Origin: Acidobacteriaceae bacterium
Lineage (GTDB): Bacteria; Acidobacteriota; Terriglobia; Terriglobales; Acidobacteriaceae
Reading direction: 5' to 3'
Assembly (NCBI GenBank): GCA_003168355.1
Contig: PMSQ01000090.1
Location: forward strand, 53,149-114,858
Length of the DNA stretch: 61,710 bases
Shown here: positions 54,701-61,710 of the stretch, one piece after another
Position numbering within the stretch: position 1 is the first letter of the stretch
Layout of the letters: every line of letters begins with the position of its first letter
Notes under the pieces: model-generated
What the model was told of the DNA's origin: nothing
The model's input: the letters and a program-made list of their open reading frames with translations, nothing else
The model's database searches: none
Made by a program: the position numbers and the translations under genes

Positions 54701-55577
54701 GAATTTTGTTGGCCTGCGACCTTATTCGTCGCCGCAGTGCGATCCTACCACCGGCAATGGCTGCCCGCTCGCTTCTGGCGTTCCCGTTTTCACCAGCATC
54801 TTCGCCCAGGACACTATCGCCACTTCCGCTTACAACTCGTTGCAAGTTTCCGTCGACAAACGTTTCGCTCGCGGATTGCAGTTCACGGCCGCCTACACCT
54901 ATAGCAAGTCGCTGGACGAAGCCTCCAGCTTCGAAGGTATCCTCAATCCGCTTCCTGGCGCCAATAATCGCTCACTTTCGCTCTTCGACGCGCGCCATCG
55001 CATCGTCTTCAGTTATTACTGGGAATTGCCAACCCGCAAGTTCACTGGCTTCACGGGCAAGGTTCTCGATGGATGGGCTTTCTCCGGTATAACGACTTAC
55101 CAGACCGGATTCCCCATCCGCATCACTTCCGATGCGGATAACGAGCTCATGAACAGCTTCGACTTCGAATTGCCCGGCGAGCCGGACCAGTTGGGTAAGT
55201 TCACCACTCAGAAACCCCAGAAGAACAACAATTATTATTTCAATCCGCAATTGTTCACGGAAAACGCCACTGATCCCCTCTGCGGCGGCAGTCCCTATCC
55301 GGGTTGCTATGATCCGAGCCTGTTCGGTCGCGTCGGAAACGCGCCCCGTACCATCTGCTGTGGTCCCGGAATTAGCGATACCGATATCGCCATCGAGAAA
55401 ACGATTCCGGTCAAGGAGAAGATGCATTTCGAGTTCCGGGCGGAGCTGTTCAACCTTTTCAACCATACGCAGTTTTTTAACCCGGACGGCAATAGTACCG
55501 ACGGCTCGCAATTTGGCCAGGTTACCCAAACGAAGGATCCGCGTCTGGTGCAGTTCGCTTTGAAGTTCTTCTTCTAG
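51783..55577 (+). CDS. TonB-dependent receptor, Oar-like, linked to the polyamine cluster
   Basis: This outer-membrane receptor of about 1264 aa starts at ATG 51783, fixed by GGAGG five bases upstream; an open extension to 51648 lies in the promoter. A signal peptide (VSFVIAISLVVPTLLCAQ) precedes a carboxypeptidase-regulatory-like domain (GRVADPSGAVIAHVKVTATN; YVFPEVPVGVYTLDFELTGF). The plug follows with VNGGRGRSNNFSVNGGDAND and VQPTPDSIQEFRVITNTFDA, then the 22-strand-like barrel, ending ALKFFF. It differs widely from the receptor at 31912. Its place at the head of the catabolic genes and opposite the Pot operon suggests uptake of an amine-containing compound, perhaps larger than a free polyamine. 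Confidence 0.9.
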   Translation: MPSLRARSTMMCLGTVSFVIAISLVVPTLLCAQGTGGRILGRVADPSGAVIAHVKVTATNEATGVSRGAETNDSGDYVFPEVPVGVYTLDFELTGFKKDLRHGVTLELNQIITLNMLMQIGQTQEVVDVTSEAPLVDTTSTQLGAVVDDRTVSQLPLNSRDTYQFLQLQPGVMSTVGSNNSLIYGSDSAGAVSVNGGRGRSNNFSVNGGDANDLFVNLPTVQPTPDSIQEFRVITNTFDAEYGRNSGSVINVVTKSGTNQLHGDIYEFFRNKVLNASSYCFSPPCVKPQFNQNQFGGTFGGPIKKDHTFFFTSYEGRRIRQGIPSPVVTVPSAQERPSATQSFADFSDLGNPFGGDLANSALLSNRPGCQAAVTAAGGGILSDGVAYSSIFPNNQIPLACMDATAVDLLQFVPTPTTGNTIETVPTEAIRGDQLTVKVDHKINDKQNLSIYYYFNDDRTLQPFSFFELAGANVPGFGSIVAERFQQWNITHDWTLSNSTVNEFHFTYNREAQLTFQHPQNTELVQDSCPSAPSWLTSVTGAVPCFSDGTPGNATGIHPGLGPTREGLPFISVSGGFSLGNNSEGELPQVGNSFQFADNLTKVVGNHTLKFGVDVRRQRFDQTLYFNVSGEQLFFGGGQNDTVASNPDGSSNLYPNYLLGLPDQFGEGSAQSEHVRNTGFYLFAQDSWKVKPNLTLNYGLRWELNTPLADISQHVQTFRPGQSSTVYPCENTANTDCSSQTPIGLVVPGDSGIQPGLTQTYYKAFAPRIGIAWSPGNSGKTSFRAGFGMFYNPIEQLVLEQFGAEPPFGGSIFLSETQFNTPFVTQDASTTYPNPFNGFITPTKGTAQDWALFEPILLYGDFQPHMRAQYSDQYNFTIQRELSKDTKLEIAYVGSQGHRLLATHDVNYSNPQTCVDISNIAAANPNAVTDGFGDQSTCGQFAEDAEFQVTVPAGYPGGFHMPNGSVVQGTGQTLNFVGLRPYSSPQCDPTTGNGCPLASGVPVFTSIFAQDTIATSAYNSLQVSVDKRFARGLQFTAAYTYSKSLDEASSFEGILNPLPGANNRSLSLFDARHRIVFSYYWELPTRKFTGFTGKVLDGWAFSGITTYQTGFPIRITSDADNELMNSFDFELPGEPDQLGKFTTQKPQKNNNYYFNPQLFTENATDPLCGGSPYPGCYDPSLFGRVGNAPRTICCGPGISDTDIAIEKTIPVKEKMHFEFRAELFNLFNHTQFFNPDGNSTDGSQFGQVTQTKDPRLVQFALKFFF

Positions 55578-55614
55578 CTGGAGAGAAGAGTAGAGTAGGA
55601 AGAGACTAAAACAC

Positions 55615-55637
55615 CCGGAACGGCCCGCCCGTTCCGG
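55615..55637 (+). terminator. Hairpin between the TonB receptor and aminotransferase genes
   Basis: CCGGAACG (55615-55622) pairs perfectly with CGTTCCGG (55630-55637) around a 7-base loop, 38 bases after the receptor stop. A short T/C-rich stretch follows. It may attenuate transcription into the catabolic genes, or end the receptor transcript. Confidence 0.4.
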
Positions 55638-55699
55638 CATTCTAATGGCCCGCAGCTTAACTAAGAAACTGCCAGCCTGAGCCATCTTGGAGCAGTCTG

Positions 55700-57079
55700 A
55701 TGTATCCCGATCTGCAGAAAGAACTCGACACGTTCGAGCGCCGTACGCCCAAATCCGCCGAGGCGCACAAGAAAAACCTCAAACGCATTCCACTGGGAGT
55801 AGCCAGCAACTATCGCCACTACGATCCCTGGCCCATCTTCGTGAAAGAAGCCAGCGGCAGCAAGTTCCGCGACCTCGACGGCAACGAATACATCGATCAC
55901 AACCTCACCTTCGGTGCGCTCATGGCCGGACACTGCCATCCCGCCGTGATGAAGGCCGTCGAGAAACGTCTCTCCACCGGCACCATGTTCGGCATGCCTC
56001 ACGACATGGAATGGGAACTCGCCGAAGAAATCTGCAACCGCTTTCCGGTCGAGATGGTTCGCTTCGGCAACAGCGGTACGGAAGCCACGATGCACGCCAT
56101 TCGCCTGGCCCGCGCCGCCACCGGCCGCGACAAGATCGTGAAATTCGAAGGCGCTTACCACGGCCTGCATGATTCCGCTCTCGTCAGCGTCAAGCCTCAC
56201 GCTCCCGACTTCGGCGATATCGATAACCCCATCTCCGTCCCCGGTGGACTCGGCGTGCCCAAGTCAGCGGTGGCAAACGTCACCATCGCCACCTTCAACG
56301 ATCTCGCTACCGTTGATCGCCGCTTCAAAGAGAACCCTGGCGAAATAGCGGCGATTATTCTTGAACCCATCCTCATGAACGTCGGCCTCTGCCTGCCGCA
56401 ACCCGGCTTCCTGAAAGGGCTTCGCGAAATCGCCACGAAAAACGGCGCGCTCCTGATCTTCGACGAAGTAAAAACCGGTGCAAAACTCGGTTGGGGCGGC
56501 GCCAGTGAATACTTCAACGTTCATCCCGACATGATCTGCCTCGCTAAATCAATCGGCGGAGGCTTCCCGCTTGCCGTCTTCGGCGCCAGCAAGTCGGTGA
56601 TGGACCTCATCTCGCAACACAAAGTCTTCCACGGCGGCACCTACAACACCAACCCGGTGTCGATGGCGGCTGGACTCGCCACATTCCGCGAAGTTCTCAC
56701 TCGCGCCAACTATGCTCATGTCGACAAACTCGGCAAGAAGCTGGCGGATGGATATCGGAAGACGATCGCCAAAGTCGGCCTGCAAGCCTACATTGCGCAA
56801 GCCGGCGCCAATGGCGCGCTGATGTTTTATCCGAAGGAAATTCGCAACTACCGCGACTGGACCACGGTCGATATTGACCTCTGGCGGCACTACTGGTTCG
56901 CTATGGTGAATCGCGGCGTGATGGCGCAACCCTATTGGTGGGACGAGCAATGGACAATTTCAGTCCAGCACACCGAGGCGGATATCGATAAGCATCTATC
57001 TGCTTTCGACGATATCGCCGCCTCGCTCGCAAAAGCCCAGCAGGAGCGCGTGGGCCAACCCGCGTTGGCCGCACATTAG
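55700..57079 (+). CDS. Class III aminotransferase, glutamate-1-semialdehyde aminomutase-like
   Basis: This 459-aa PLP enzyme has FRDLDGNEYIDHNLTFGALM, the PLP loop FGNSGTEATMHAIRLARAAT, AYHGLHDSALVSV, EPILMNVGLC, DEVKTGAKLGWGG (Asp contacting the pyridine N) and LAKSIGGGFPLAVFG with the Schiff-base Lys. GGAG precedes the ATG. The pattern is of the HemL-like group, which includes many amino-acid and amine transaminases. Next to an amino-acid permease, an aldehyde dehydrogenase and a GABA-type aminotransferase, it more likely acts in amine catabolism than in tetrapyrrole synthesis. The amino donor is unknown. Confidence 0.88.
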   Translation: MYPDLQKELDTFERRTPKSAEAHKKNLKRIPLGVASNYRHYDPWPIFVKEASGSKFRDLDGNEYIDHNLTFGALMAGHCHPAVMKAVEKRLSTGTMFGMPHDMEWELAEEICNRFPVEMVRFGNSGTEATMHAIRLARAATGRDKIVKFEGAYHGLHDSALVSVKPHAPDFGDIDNPISVPGGLGVPKSAVANVTIATFNDLATVDRRFKENPGEIAAIILEPILMNVGLCLPQPGFLKGLREIATKNGALLIFDEVKTGAKLGWGGASEYFNVHPDMICLAKSIGGGFPLAVFGASKSVMDLISQHKVFHGGTYNTNPVSMAAGLATFREVLTRANYAHVDKLGKKLADGYRKTIAKVGLQAYIAQAGANGALMFYPKEIRNYRDWTTVDIDLWRHYWFAMVNRGVMAQPYWWDEQWTISVQHTEADIDKHLSAFDDIAASLAKAQQERVGQPALAAH

Positions 57080-57092
57080 CAATGTTCATGTG

Positions 57093-57116
57093 GGAGCAGC
57101 CGCCTTCGGCTGCTCC
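57093..57116 (+). terminator. Perfect 10-bp hairpin after the aminotransferase gene
   Basis: GGAGCAGCCG and CGGCTGCTCC pair fully around CCTT, 14 bases after the stop. No T-run follows, so it may be a mRNA-stabilising or repeat-type hairpin and not an intrinsic terminator. Confidence 0.4.
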
Positions 57117-57151
57117 TGCCGTACTAGAGCTAAAGGCGAATCGCAATACTA

Positions 57152-57200
57152 AGGTTTGTCATTCCGAACCGGGCGAAGCCCGGTGAGGAACCTGCTGTTT
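57152..57200 (+). repeat. Acidobacterial-type intergenic repeat
   Basis: The stretch beginning TTTGTCATTCCGAACC, then GGGCGAAGCCCGG and GAGGAACCTGCTGT, reads like the GTCATTCCGAGCGAAGCGAGGAA-type repeat found between genes in many Acidobacteria. It contains an internal hairpin (CCGGGC..GCCCGG). The frame of the permease gene runs through it by chance, so its start was placed after it. Confidence 0.5.
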
Positions 57201-57218
57201 GGCAGCCCCCGAGAAGCT

Positions 57219-58667
57219 TTGTCCACCACCACCCAACCCGCCGTTCAGCCCCACTTGATCCGCGCCCTCGGGCGCCGCGATCTCGTTCTTCTTTTCGTGG
57301 TCGCCGTCTTCAACCTGAACGTTGTCCCCTCCATCGCGGCCAACGGTGGGGTTACCATCTGGCTCTGGATCATCTCGCTTCTGCTTTTCTTCTGGCCGCA
57401 AGGCATCGCCGTCATCGAGCTTGCTCATCGCTATCCAGGAGAAGGCGGCGTCTATTTGTGGGCGAAGGAAGTTTTCGGCGACTTCCACGGATTCCTCTCC
57501 GGCTGGTGTTACTGGACCAACAATATGCTCTACGTGCCGACCGTTATGCTCTACTTTGTCGGCGTCTCCGTCTTTGCCCTGGGCTCCGGGCACGCCGGGT
57601 TGGCCGACAATAAGAATTTTGCCATGGCCGCATCTCTGGCCTTACTCGCGCTTCTTACTATCCTGAATATCGTTGGGCTGGGAGTTGGGAAGTGGCTCAA
57701 CAATCTCGGGGCGATTGGGACATTTCTGGCCGCGGCTGTTCTCATCGGATTAGGAGTAACAGTGTGGTCGCGATTTGGGACAACGGTGACCGCGGCGGAT
57801 TTTCGTATCCCACGGGACCCGCGGTTCGTCCTCAATTCGTTCGGCGTGATCTGCTTTGGGCTTGTCGGGCTTGAGCTCGCGTCCGTGATGGGCGACGAGA
57901 TTCAGGATCCGCAAAAAACCCTACCCGGCGCTGTCGCCTGGGGCGGCATACTATCCGGCGCACTCTACATCGGCGCAACTTTGACTCTCTTGGTTGCGGT
58001 GGGCAAAAACGACATCAATGTCCTGCAGGGAATCATGCAAGCCGTCAGTCATATGGCCGGCAAGGTAGGCGTGGCCTGGATCATTACGCCATTTGCGCTC
58101 ATGCTGAGCCTCTCGATCGCAGGGATCGGCTCGGCTTGGATGGGCGGTTCGGCGCGAATTCCCTTTGTCGCCGGCCTCGATTCCTACATGCCGTCGTGGT
58201 TGGGAAGAGTGCATCCGAAGTATGCGACTCCTTACGCAGCGCTGATCGTGCAGGCGGTGGTCTCGCTGATATTGATAGTCATCAATTTTTACGCTTCAGG
58301 AGGCGTGCAGGAAACTTTCCAGACGATGCTGTCGCTCGCGGTTGTCTTGCAGTTGGTTCCTTTCTTGTACGTGTTTGCCGCGCTTCTGCAATTTGCTCGC
58401 AAGAAAGATCTGGGAGATGGACGCTACGGCCGCGGTACTCTGGTGTTTGCCGGGTCATGTGGATTTCTGACTACGCTTCTGGGAATCGTGCTGGCATTTT
58501 TTCCCGCCAAGCAAATCACTTCCGTGTGGAAGTATGAAGCGAAGATGTTCGGATTCACGCTGTTCTTTCTGGCGCTGGCCGCATTTTTCTTTTTTGTCTA
58601 CGGCCGCCACAAAGTTCTGCAACCAGAGATCGGGAAGGGCACGACTTCAGTTCTCGGCTTGCCCTGA
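57219..58667 (+). CDS. APC-superfamily amino acid/amine permease
   Basis: This permease of about 482 aa has around 12 hydrophobic helices. The N-terminal part LIRALGRRDLVLLFVVAVFN, FNLNVVPSIAANGGVTIW and ELAHRYPGEGGVYLWAKEVF (with the conserved Gly-rich TM2-TM3 loop) is typical of the amino acid-polyamine-organocation family. The TTG at 57219 is a tentative start; the frame is open to 57156 through the intergenic repeat. It may import or exchange GABA, glutamate or putrescine. The place between transaminase and aldehyde dehydrogenase genes recalls PuuP in the E. coli putrescine pathway. Confidence 0.85.
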   Translation: MSTTTQPAVQPHLIRALGRRDLVLLFVVAVFNLNVVPSIAANGGVTIWLWIISLLLFFWPQGIAVIELAHRYPGEGGVYLWAKEVFGDFHGFLSGWCYWTNNMLYVPTVMLYFVGVSVFALGSGHAGLADNKNFAMAASLALLALLTILNIVGLGVGKWLNNLGAIGTFLAAAVLIGLGVTVWSRFGTTVTAADFRIPRDPRFVLNSFGVICFGLVGLELASVMGDEIQDPQKTLPGAVAWGGILSGALYIGATLTLLVAVGKNDINVLQGIMQAVSHMAGKVGVAWIITPFALMLSLSIAGIGSAWMGGSARIPFVAGLDSYMPSWLGRVHPKYATPYAALIVQAVVSLILIVINFYASGGVQETFQTMLSLAVVLQLVPFLYVFAALLQFARKKDLGDGRYGRGTLVFAGSCGFLTTLLGIVLAFFPAKQITSVWKYEAKMFGFTLFFLALAAFFFFVYGRHKVLQPEIGKGTTSVLGLP

Positions 58668-58737
58668 GCAAGCGAAGCGCGCCGAAGGCCGCTGACTGCT
58701 GACAAGCTCTGGCTTTGGGCGCGGCGATTTTGGGTGG

Positions 58738-58793
58738 CGCAGCGCTTTAGCGCTGCGATAAGAATCGCAAATTTGATAGCGGCTTTAGCCGCT
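58738..58793 (+). repeat. Two palindromic hairpins with TTTA loops
   Basis: CGCAGCGC-TTTA-GCGCTGCG (58738-58757) and AGCGGC-TTTA-GCCGCT (58778-58793) are perfect small hairpins 20 bases apart, 25 bases upstream of the aldehyde dehydrogenase start. The GCGCTTTAGCGC type is frequent in acidobacterial intergenic DNA. They could affect mRNA stability or termination between the permease and dehydrogenase genes. Confidence 0.55.
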
Positions 58794-58818
58794 GAGGTAA
58801 GGCAGGAGGATCACAAAC

Positions 58819-60312
58819 ATGCCCGGCGGAATCACAACCGAAGTTCCAAGAGAAGTCCGCACCTATCAGATGTATATCAACGGCGAATGGGTCGCGAGCA
58901 AGTCCAGCAAGACGTTTCCCGTCTACGATCCCTCCACCGAGGAAGTCATCGCCCAAGTCCCTGACGCCGGCCCGGACGACATCAACCGTGCCGTTGCCGC
59001 CGCTAAAGCCGCTTTCGAGGAAGGTCCGTGGGCAAGCACCACCGCACAGGAACGGGGGCGCGTACTCTTTCGCCTCGCAGAAAAAGTTCGCGCCAATCTC
59101 GCAGCGCTCGCCGAACTCGAATGCCGCAACACCGGCAAGCCCATCGTCGAAGCCGAATTTGACATCAACGATGCCGCCACCTGCTTCGAATACTACGGTG
59201 GCCTCGCCACCAAAGTCGTCGGTTACGTCAACCCGGTTCCCGATAATGCGATGTCCCTCTCGCTTAAAGAGCCAGTCGGCATCGCTGGACAAATCATTCC
59301 CTGGAACTATCCGCTCCTCATGGCCGCCTGGAAACTTGCGCCAGCCATTGCTGCAGGCTGCACTTGCGTCCTCAAGCCCGCCGAGCAAACTCCGCTCACC
59401 GCTCTCGAGTTAGCAAAGTATTTTGCCGATTGTGGCCTGCCGCCGGGCGTGGTCAATATCGTCACCGGCTTCGGAGAAAGCTGCGGCGCTCCGCTCGTCC
59501 GGCATCCCGACGTGAATAAGATCGCCTTCACCGGCAACGCTGCCGTCGGAAAGATCATTGTGAAGCAAGCCGCCGACACCGTGAAGCGCGTCACTCTCGA
59601 ACTTGGTGGAAAGTCGCCCAACATTTTCTTCGCCGACGCCGATTTCGAAGCTGCCATCGACGGCGCGCTCTTCGGCGTCTTCATCAATCAAGGCGAGGTC
59701 TGCTCCGCCGGAAGCCGCATCCTGGTGCAGAAGTCGATCTATAAGAACTTCGTGGAAGCCATGACGGAGAAAGCGAAGAAGATCAAGCTTGGTCCGCCGT
59801 TGGATCGGGAGACTAAGATGGGTCCACTCGTCAGCAAAGAACAATATGACCGCGTCAACTCTTATATCGAGATCGGCAAGAAAGAAGCCAAGCTCGCATC
59901 TGGTGGTGGACGCCCCGAAAAAATAGGCAAAGGCTATTACGTGCAGCCCACGATTTTTTCCGACGTGACCAACAATGCCCGCATCGCCCGCGAAGAAATT
60001 TTCGGCCCCGTCGCCGCCGTGATTCCGTTCGACGACGAAAAAGACGCGCTCAAGATCGCAAATGATTCACCCTATGGCTTGGCGGCCGCAGTCTGGACCC
60101 GCGACATTTTCAAGGCCCTGCGCGCCGTGAAAGCCTTGCGCGCAGGAATCGTCTGGGTGAATCATATGCAGCCAACTTATGTCGAAGCTCCCTGGGGCGG
60201 CTACAAACAATCCGGCTTCGGCCGTGAGCTTGGCCCGTGGGGCATCGAAGAGTATCTCGAAACCAAGCAGGTCTACATCAATCTGAATGAATCTCCGATC
60301 GGCTGGTACTGA
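58819..60312 (+). CDS. Aldehyde dehydrogenase (betaine/4-aminobutyraldehyde type)
   Basis: This 497-aa NAD(P)-dependent dehydrogenase has MYINGEWVASKSSKTFPVYD, IIPWNYPLLMAAWKLAPAIA (NAD binding and Asn), FTGNAAVGKIIV, LELGGKSPNIFFADAD (general-base Glu) and FINQGEVCSAGSRILV (catalytic Cys). It ends in an EEYLETKQVYINL-like tail. The wording is closest to betaine-aldehyde and gamma-aminobutyraldehyde dehydrogenases. GGAGG lies about 9 bases before the ATG. In this cluster it would oxidise 4-aminobutanal (from putrescine) to GABA, the step before the next gene. Confidence 0.92.
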   Translation: MPGGITTEVPREVRTYQMYINGEWVASKSSKTFPVYDPSTEEVIAQVPDAGPDDINRAVAAAKAAFEEGPWASTTAQERGRVLFRLAEKVRANLAALAELECRNTGKPIVEAEFDINDAATCFEYYGGLATKVVGYVNPVPDNAMSLSLKEPVGIAGQIIPWNYPLLMAAWKLAPAIAAGCTCVLKPAEQTPLTALELAKYFADCGLPPGVVNIVTGFGESCGAPLVRHPDVNKIAFTGNAAVGKIIVKQAADTVKRVTLELGGKSPNIFFADADFEAAIDGALFGVFINQGEVCSAGSRILVQKSIYKNFVEAMTEKAKKIKLGPPLDRETKMGPLVSKEQYDRVNSYIEIGKKEAKLASGGGRPEKIGKGYYVQPTIFSDVTNNARIAREEIFGPVAAVIPFDDEKDALKIANDSPYGLAAAVWTRDIFKALRAVKALRAGIVWVNHMQPTYVEAPWGGYKQSGFGRELGPWGIEEYLETKQVYINLNESPIGWY

Positions 60313-60484
60313 TGAAGGAATTTTTCAAACATTGTCATCCTGAGCGAGGATCGATCGGAGCCTGCACTGAGGGAGCGGATGCGATCGAATGTGCGCCCAA
60401 GCGCGAAGATCAACCGCAGTCGAAGGACCCCTGTACTTTGTGCAGCGCCACTGCCGATTCAGGGAATTCTCACGAGAAACCGAT
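60313..60484. other. Spacer with degenerate intergenic-repeat text
   Basis: The stretch TTGTCATCCTGAGCGAGG (from 60333) and AGTCGAAGGACCCCTGTAC (from 60418) resembles broken copies of the GTCATCCTGAGCG...GAAGGATCCCTG repeat seen in Acidobacteria and other metagenome members. It separates the two catabolic genes; the ATG at 60485 follows without a strong ribosome-binding site. Confidence 0.4.
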
Positions 60485-61710
60485 ATGAGCACGATTCGCA
60501 TCAAAACTCCCATCCCGGGCCCCAACTCCCAATCCCTCTCGGCCCGCCGCGCCCAAGCCGTGCCCCGTGGCCTTTCTCACGGCACGCCCATCTATGTGGC
60601 CAAGGCCGAAGACGCATGGCTTGAAGACGTCGACGGCAACCGCTACATCGACTTCGCCGGTGGCATCGGCTGCGCCAATGCCGGCCATCGTCAGGAAGCC
60701 GTCGTCGATGCCATCCGCGGCCAGCTCGACAAATTCCTCCACACCTGCGTCCAGGTCACGCCCTACGAGGGCTACATCCGGCTCGCCGAGCGCATGAACG
60801 AGATCACGCCTGGCAGGTTCGCCAAGAAAACTTTGTTCGTGAACAGTGGCGCGGAAGCCGTCGAGAATGCGGTCAAAGTTGCCCGCGCGTATACCAAACG
60901 CCCCGCGATCATTGCCTTCGAAGACGCCTTCCATGGCCGCACCATGATGACGCTCGCCCTCACCAGCAAGACGCATCCTTATAAAGCCGGATTCGCACCG
61001 TTTCCCGGTGAGGTTTATCGCATTCCGTTCGCCTATTGCTATCGCTGCTCGTACAACCTCAAATATCCTTCCTGCGATCTCTACTGCGCGCGCCAACTTG
61101 AAGATACTTTCAAACGTGTTGTAGCCAACGAAGAAGTCGCCGCAGTGATTGCCGAGCCGGTAATGGGCGAAGGCGGATTCATCGCTCCGCCTCCGGACTA
61201 TTTCAAAGTCCTCATCGACCTCTGCCACAAACACGGAGTGCTTTTCATCGCCGATGAAATTCAATCCGGCTTCGGGCGCACAGGTGCGATGTTTGCCAGC
61301 GAGCGCTACGGAATCGAACCCGATATTTTAGTTACCGCGAAATCGCTAGGCGGTGGCCTGCCGCTCGCTGCCGTCACGGGCCGCACTGAAATCATGGACG
61401 CGCCCGCTCCCGGCGGACTCGGCGGCACTTTCGCCGGAAATCCACTTTCTTGCGCTGCGGCTCTAGCCGTGCTCGATTTGTTTGAAAATGAAAAGTTGTT
61501 GGCTCGTGCCAATGCATTAGGTGAGCATTTCCAGCGCCGCGCCCACGAATGGCAGCGCCGCTGGTCCATCGTCGGTGACGTGCGTGGCCTCGGCGGTATG
61601 CAAGCCATCGAACTGGTGAAGTCGCAGGAAACCAAAACTCCTGCCGCGGACGAGACTAAACAAATCACCAAATACTGCTACGAGCACGGCCTGATCACGA
61701 TCACCGCCGG
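60485..61710 (+). CDS. gabT: 4-aminobutyrate-type aminotransferase (3' end outside window)
   Basis: The frame is open from ATG 60485 to the window edge (about 408 codons); only the C-terminus is missing. The protein reads as a class III aminotransferase: DVDGNRYIDFAGGIGCANAG, FVNSGAEAVENAVKVARAYT (PLP phosphate loop), FHGRTMMTLALTSK, EPVMGEGGFIAPPPDYF, ADEIQSGFGRTG (PLP Asp) and TAKSLGGGLPLAAVTGR with the catalytic Lys. These match GabT/PuuE. It would convert GABA and 2-oxoglutarate to succinate semialdehyde and glutamate, after the aldehyde dehydrogenase. A succinate semialdehyde dehydrogenase may lie beyond the window. Confidence 0.9.
   Translation, partial: MSTIRIKTPIPGPNSQSLSARRAQAVPRGLSHGTPIYVAKAEDAWLEDVDGNRYIDFAGGIGCANAGHRQEAVVDAIRGQLDKFLHTCVQVTPYEGYIRLAERMNEITPGRFAKKTLFVNSGAEAVENAVKVARAYTKRPAIIAFEDAFHGRTMMTLALTSKTHPYKAGFAPFPGEVYRIPFAYCYRCSYNLKYPSCDLYCARQLEDTFKRVVANEEVAAVIAEPVMGEGGFIAPPPDYFKVLIDLCHKHGVLFIADEIQSGFGRTGAMFASERYGIEPDILVTAKSLGGGLPLAAVTGRTEIMDAPAPGGLGGTFAGNPLSCAAALAVLDLFENEKLLARANALGEHFQRRAHEWQRRWSIVGDVRGLGGMQAIELVKSQETKTPAADETKQITKYCYEHGLITITA

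Noticed and set aside
57093-57116. Intrinsic terminator
   Set aside because: The perfect stem lacks a downstream T-run; kept only as a hairpin of uncertain role.
1-61710. CRISPR array or insertion sequence
   Set aside because: No regularly spaced identical short repeats with unique spacers, and no transposase-like frame with terminal inverted repeats, were found on either strand.

Overview
The window looks like a chromosomal segment of an acidobacterium (Acidobacteriota, Terriglobia-like). This is inferred from the large TonB-dependent receptors with N-terminal carboxypeptidase-regulatory-like domains, secreted Ig-like and ASH-like lipoproteins, stand-alone TonB C-terminal domain and PilZ proteins, tandem stand-alone LuxR-type HTH genes, and small GC-rich intergenic hairpins of a kind frequent in that phylum. 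No phage, insertion sequence, integrase or CRISPR array was seen.

Layout. 0-0.4 kb: 5' part of a DPM1-like glycosyltransferase. 1-6.9 kb: two similar pairs of tiny LuxR/GerE HTH genes flank two zinc-ribbon membrane proteins (one with a GAF domain, one with Sel1-like repeats). 6.9-16.4 kb: a long minus-strand operon tkt-tal-pgi-gnd-zwf-glk-pgl, giving glucose phosphorylation, isomerisation, the whole oxidative pentose phosphate branch and the transketolase/transaldolase steps. 16.6-18.1 kb: two PilZ proteins and a TonB C-terminal domain protein. 18.4-22.7 kb: a TolC/HlyD/DHA2-MFS tripartite efflux operon, then a cytidylate-kinase-like P-loop kinase, ferrochelatase, an exported protein and an MFS exporter. 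27.6-42.5 kb: an exported-protein region with an Oar-like TonB receptor, three secreted lipoproteins, a PstS-like binding protein, an alpha/beta hydrolase and an OB-fold-like exported protein. A four-unit, 11-bp-period array resembling a PHO box lies in the divergent intergenic region. 42.5-45.2 kb: tRNA-Arg(CCG), a glycine-rich RRM protein and TypA/BipA.

45.4-61.7 kb is the most coherent system. On the minus strand a MerR+XRE+cupin fusion regulator is followed by PotD-PotA-PotB-PotC and a Tat-exported FAD amine-oxidase-like protein. Divergently on the plus strand are a second Oar-like TonB receptor, a class III aminotransferase, an APC permease, an aldehyde dehydrogenase and a second class III (GABA-type) aminotransferase cut by the window end. 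The gene set fits outer-membrane capture, ABC uptake and oxidation of polyamines or related amines to GABA and beyond. A perfect inverted repeat in the divergent intergenic region is a candidate operator. Substrate and regulation are inferred, not shown.

All identifications come from reading translated sequence and motifs; no database search was run. Start codons were chosen by ribosome-binding sites, overlaps and signal peptides where possible.
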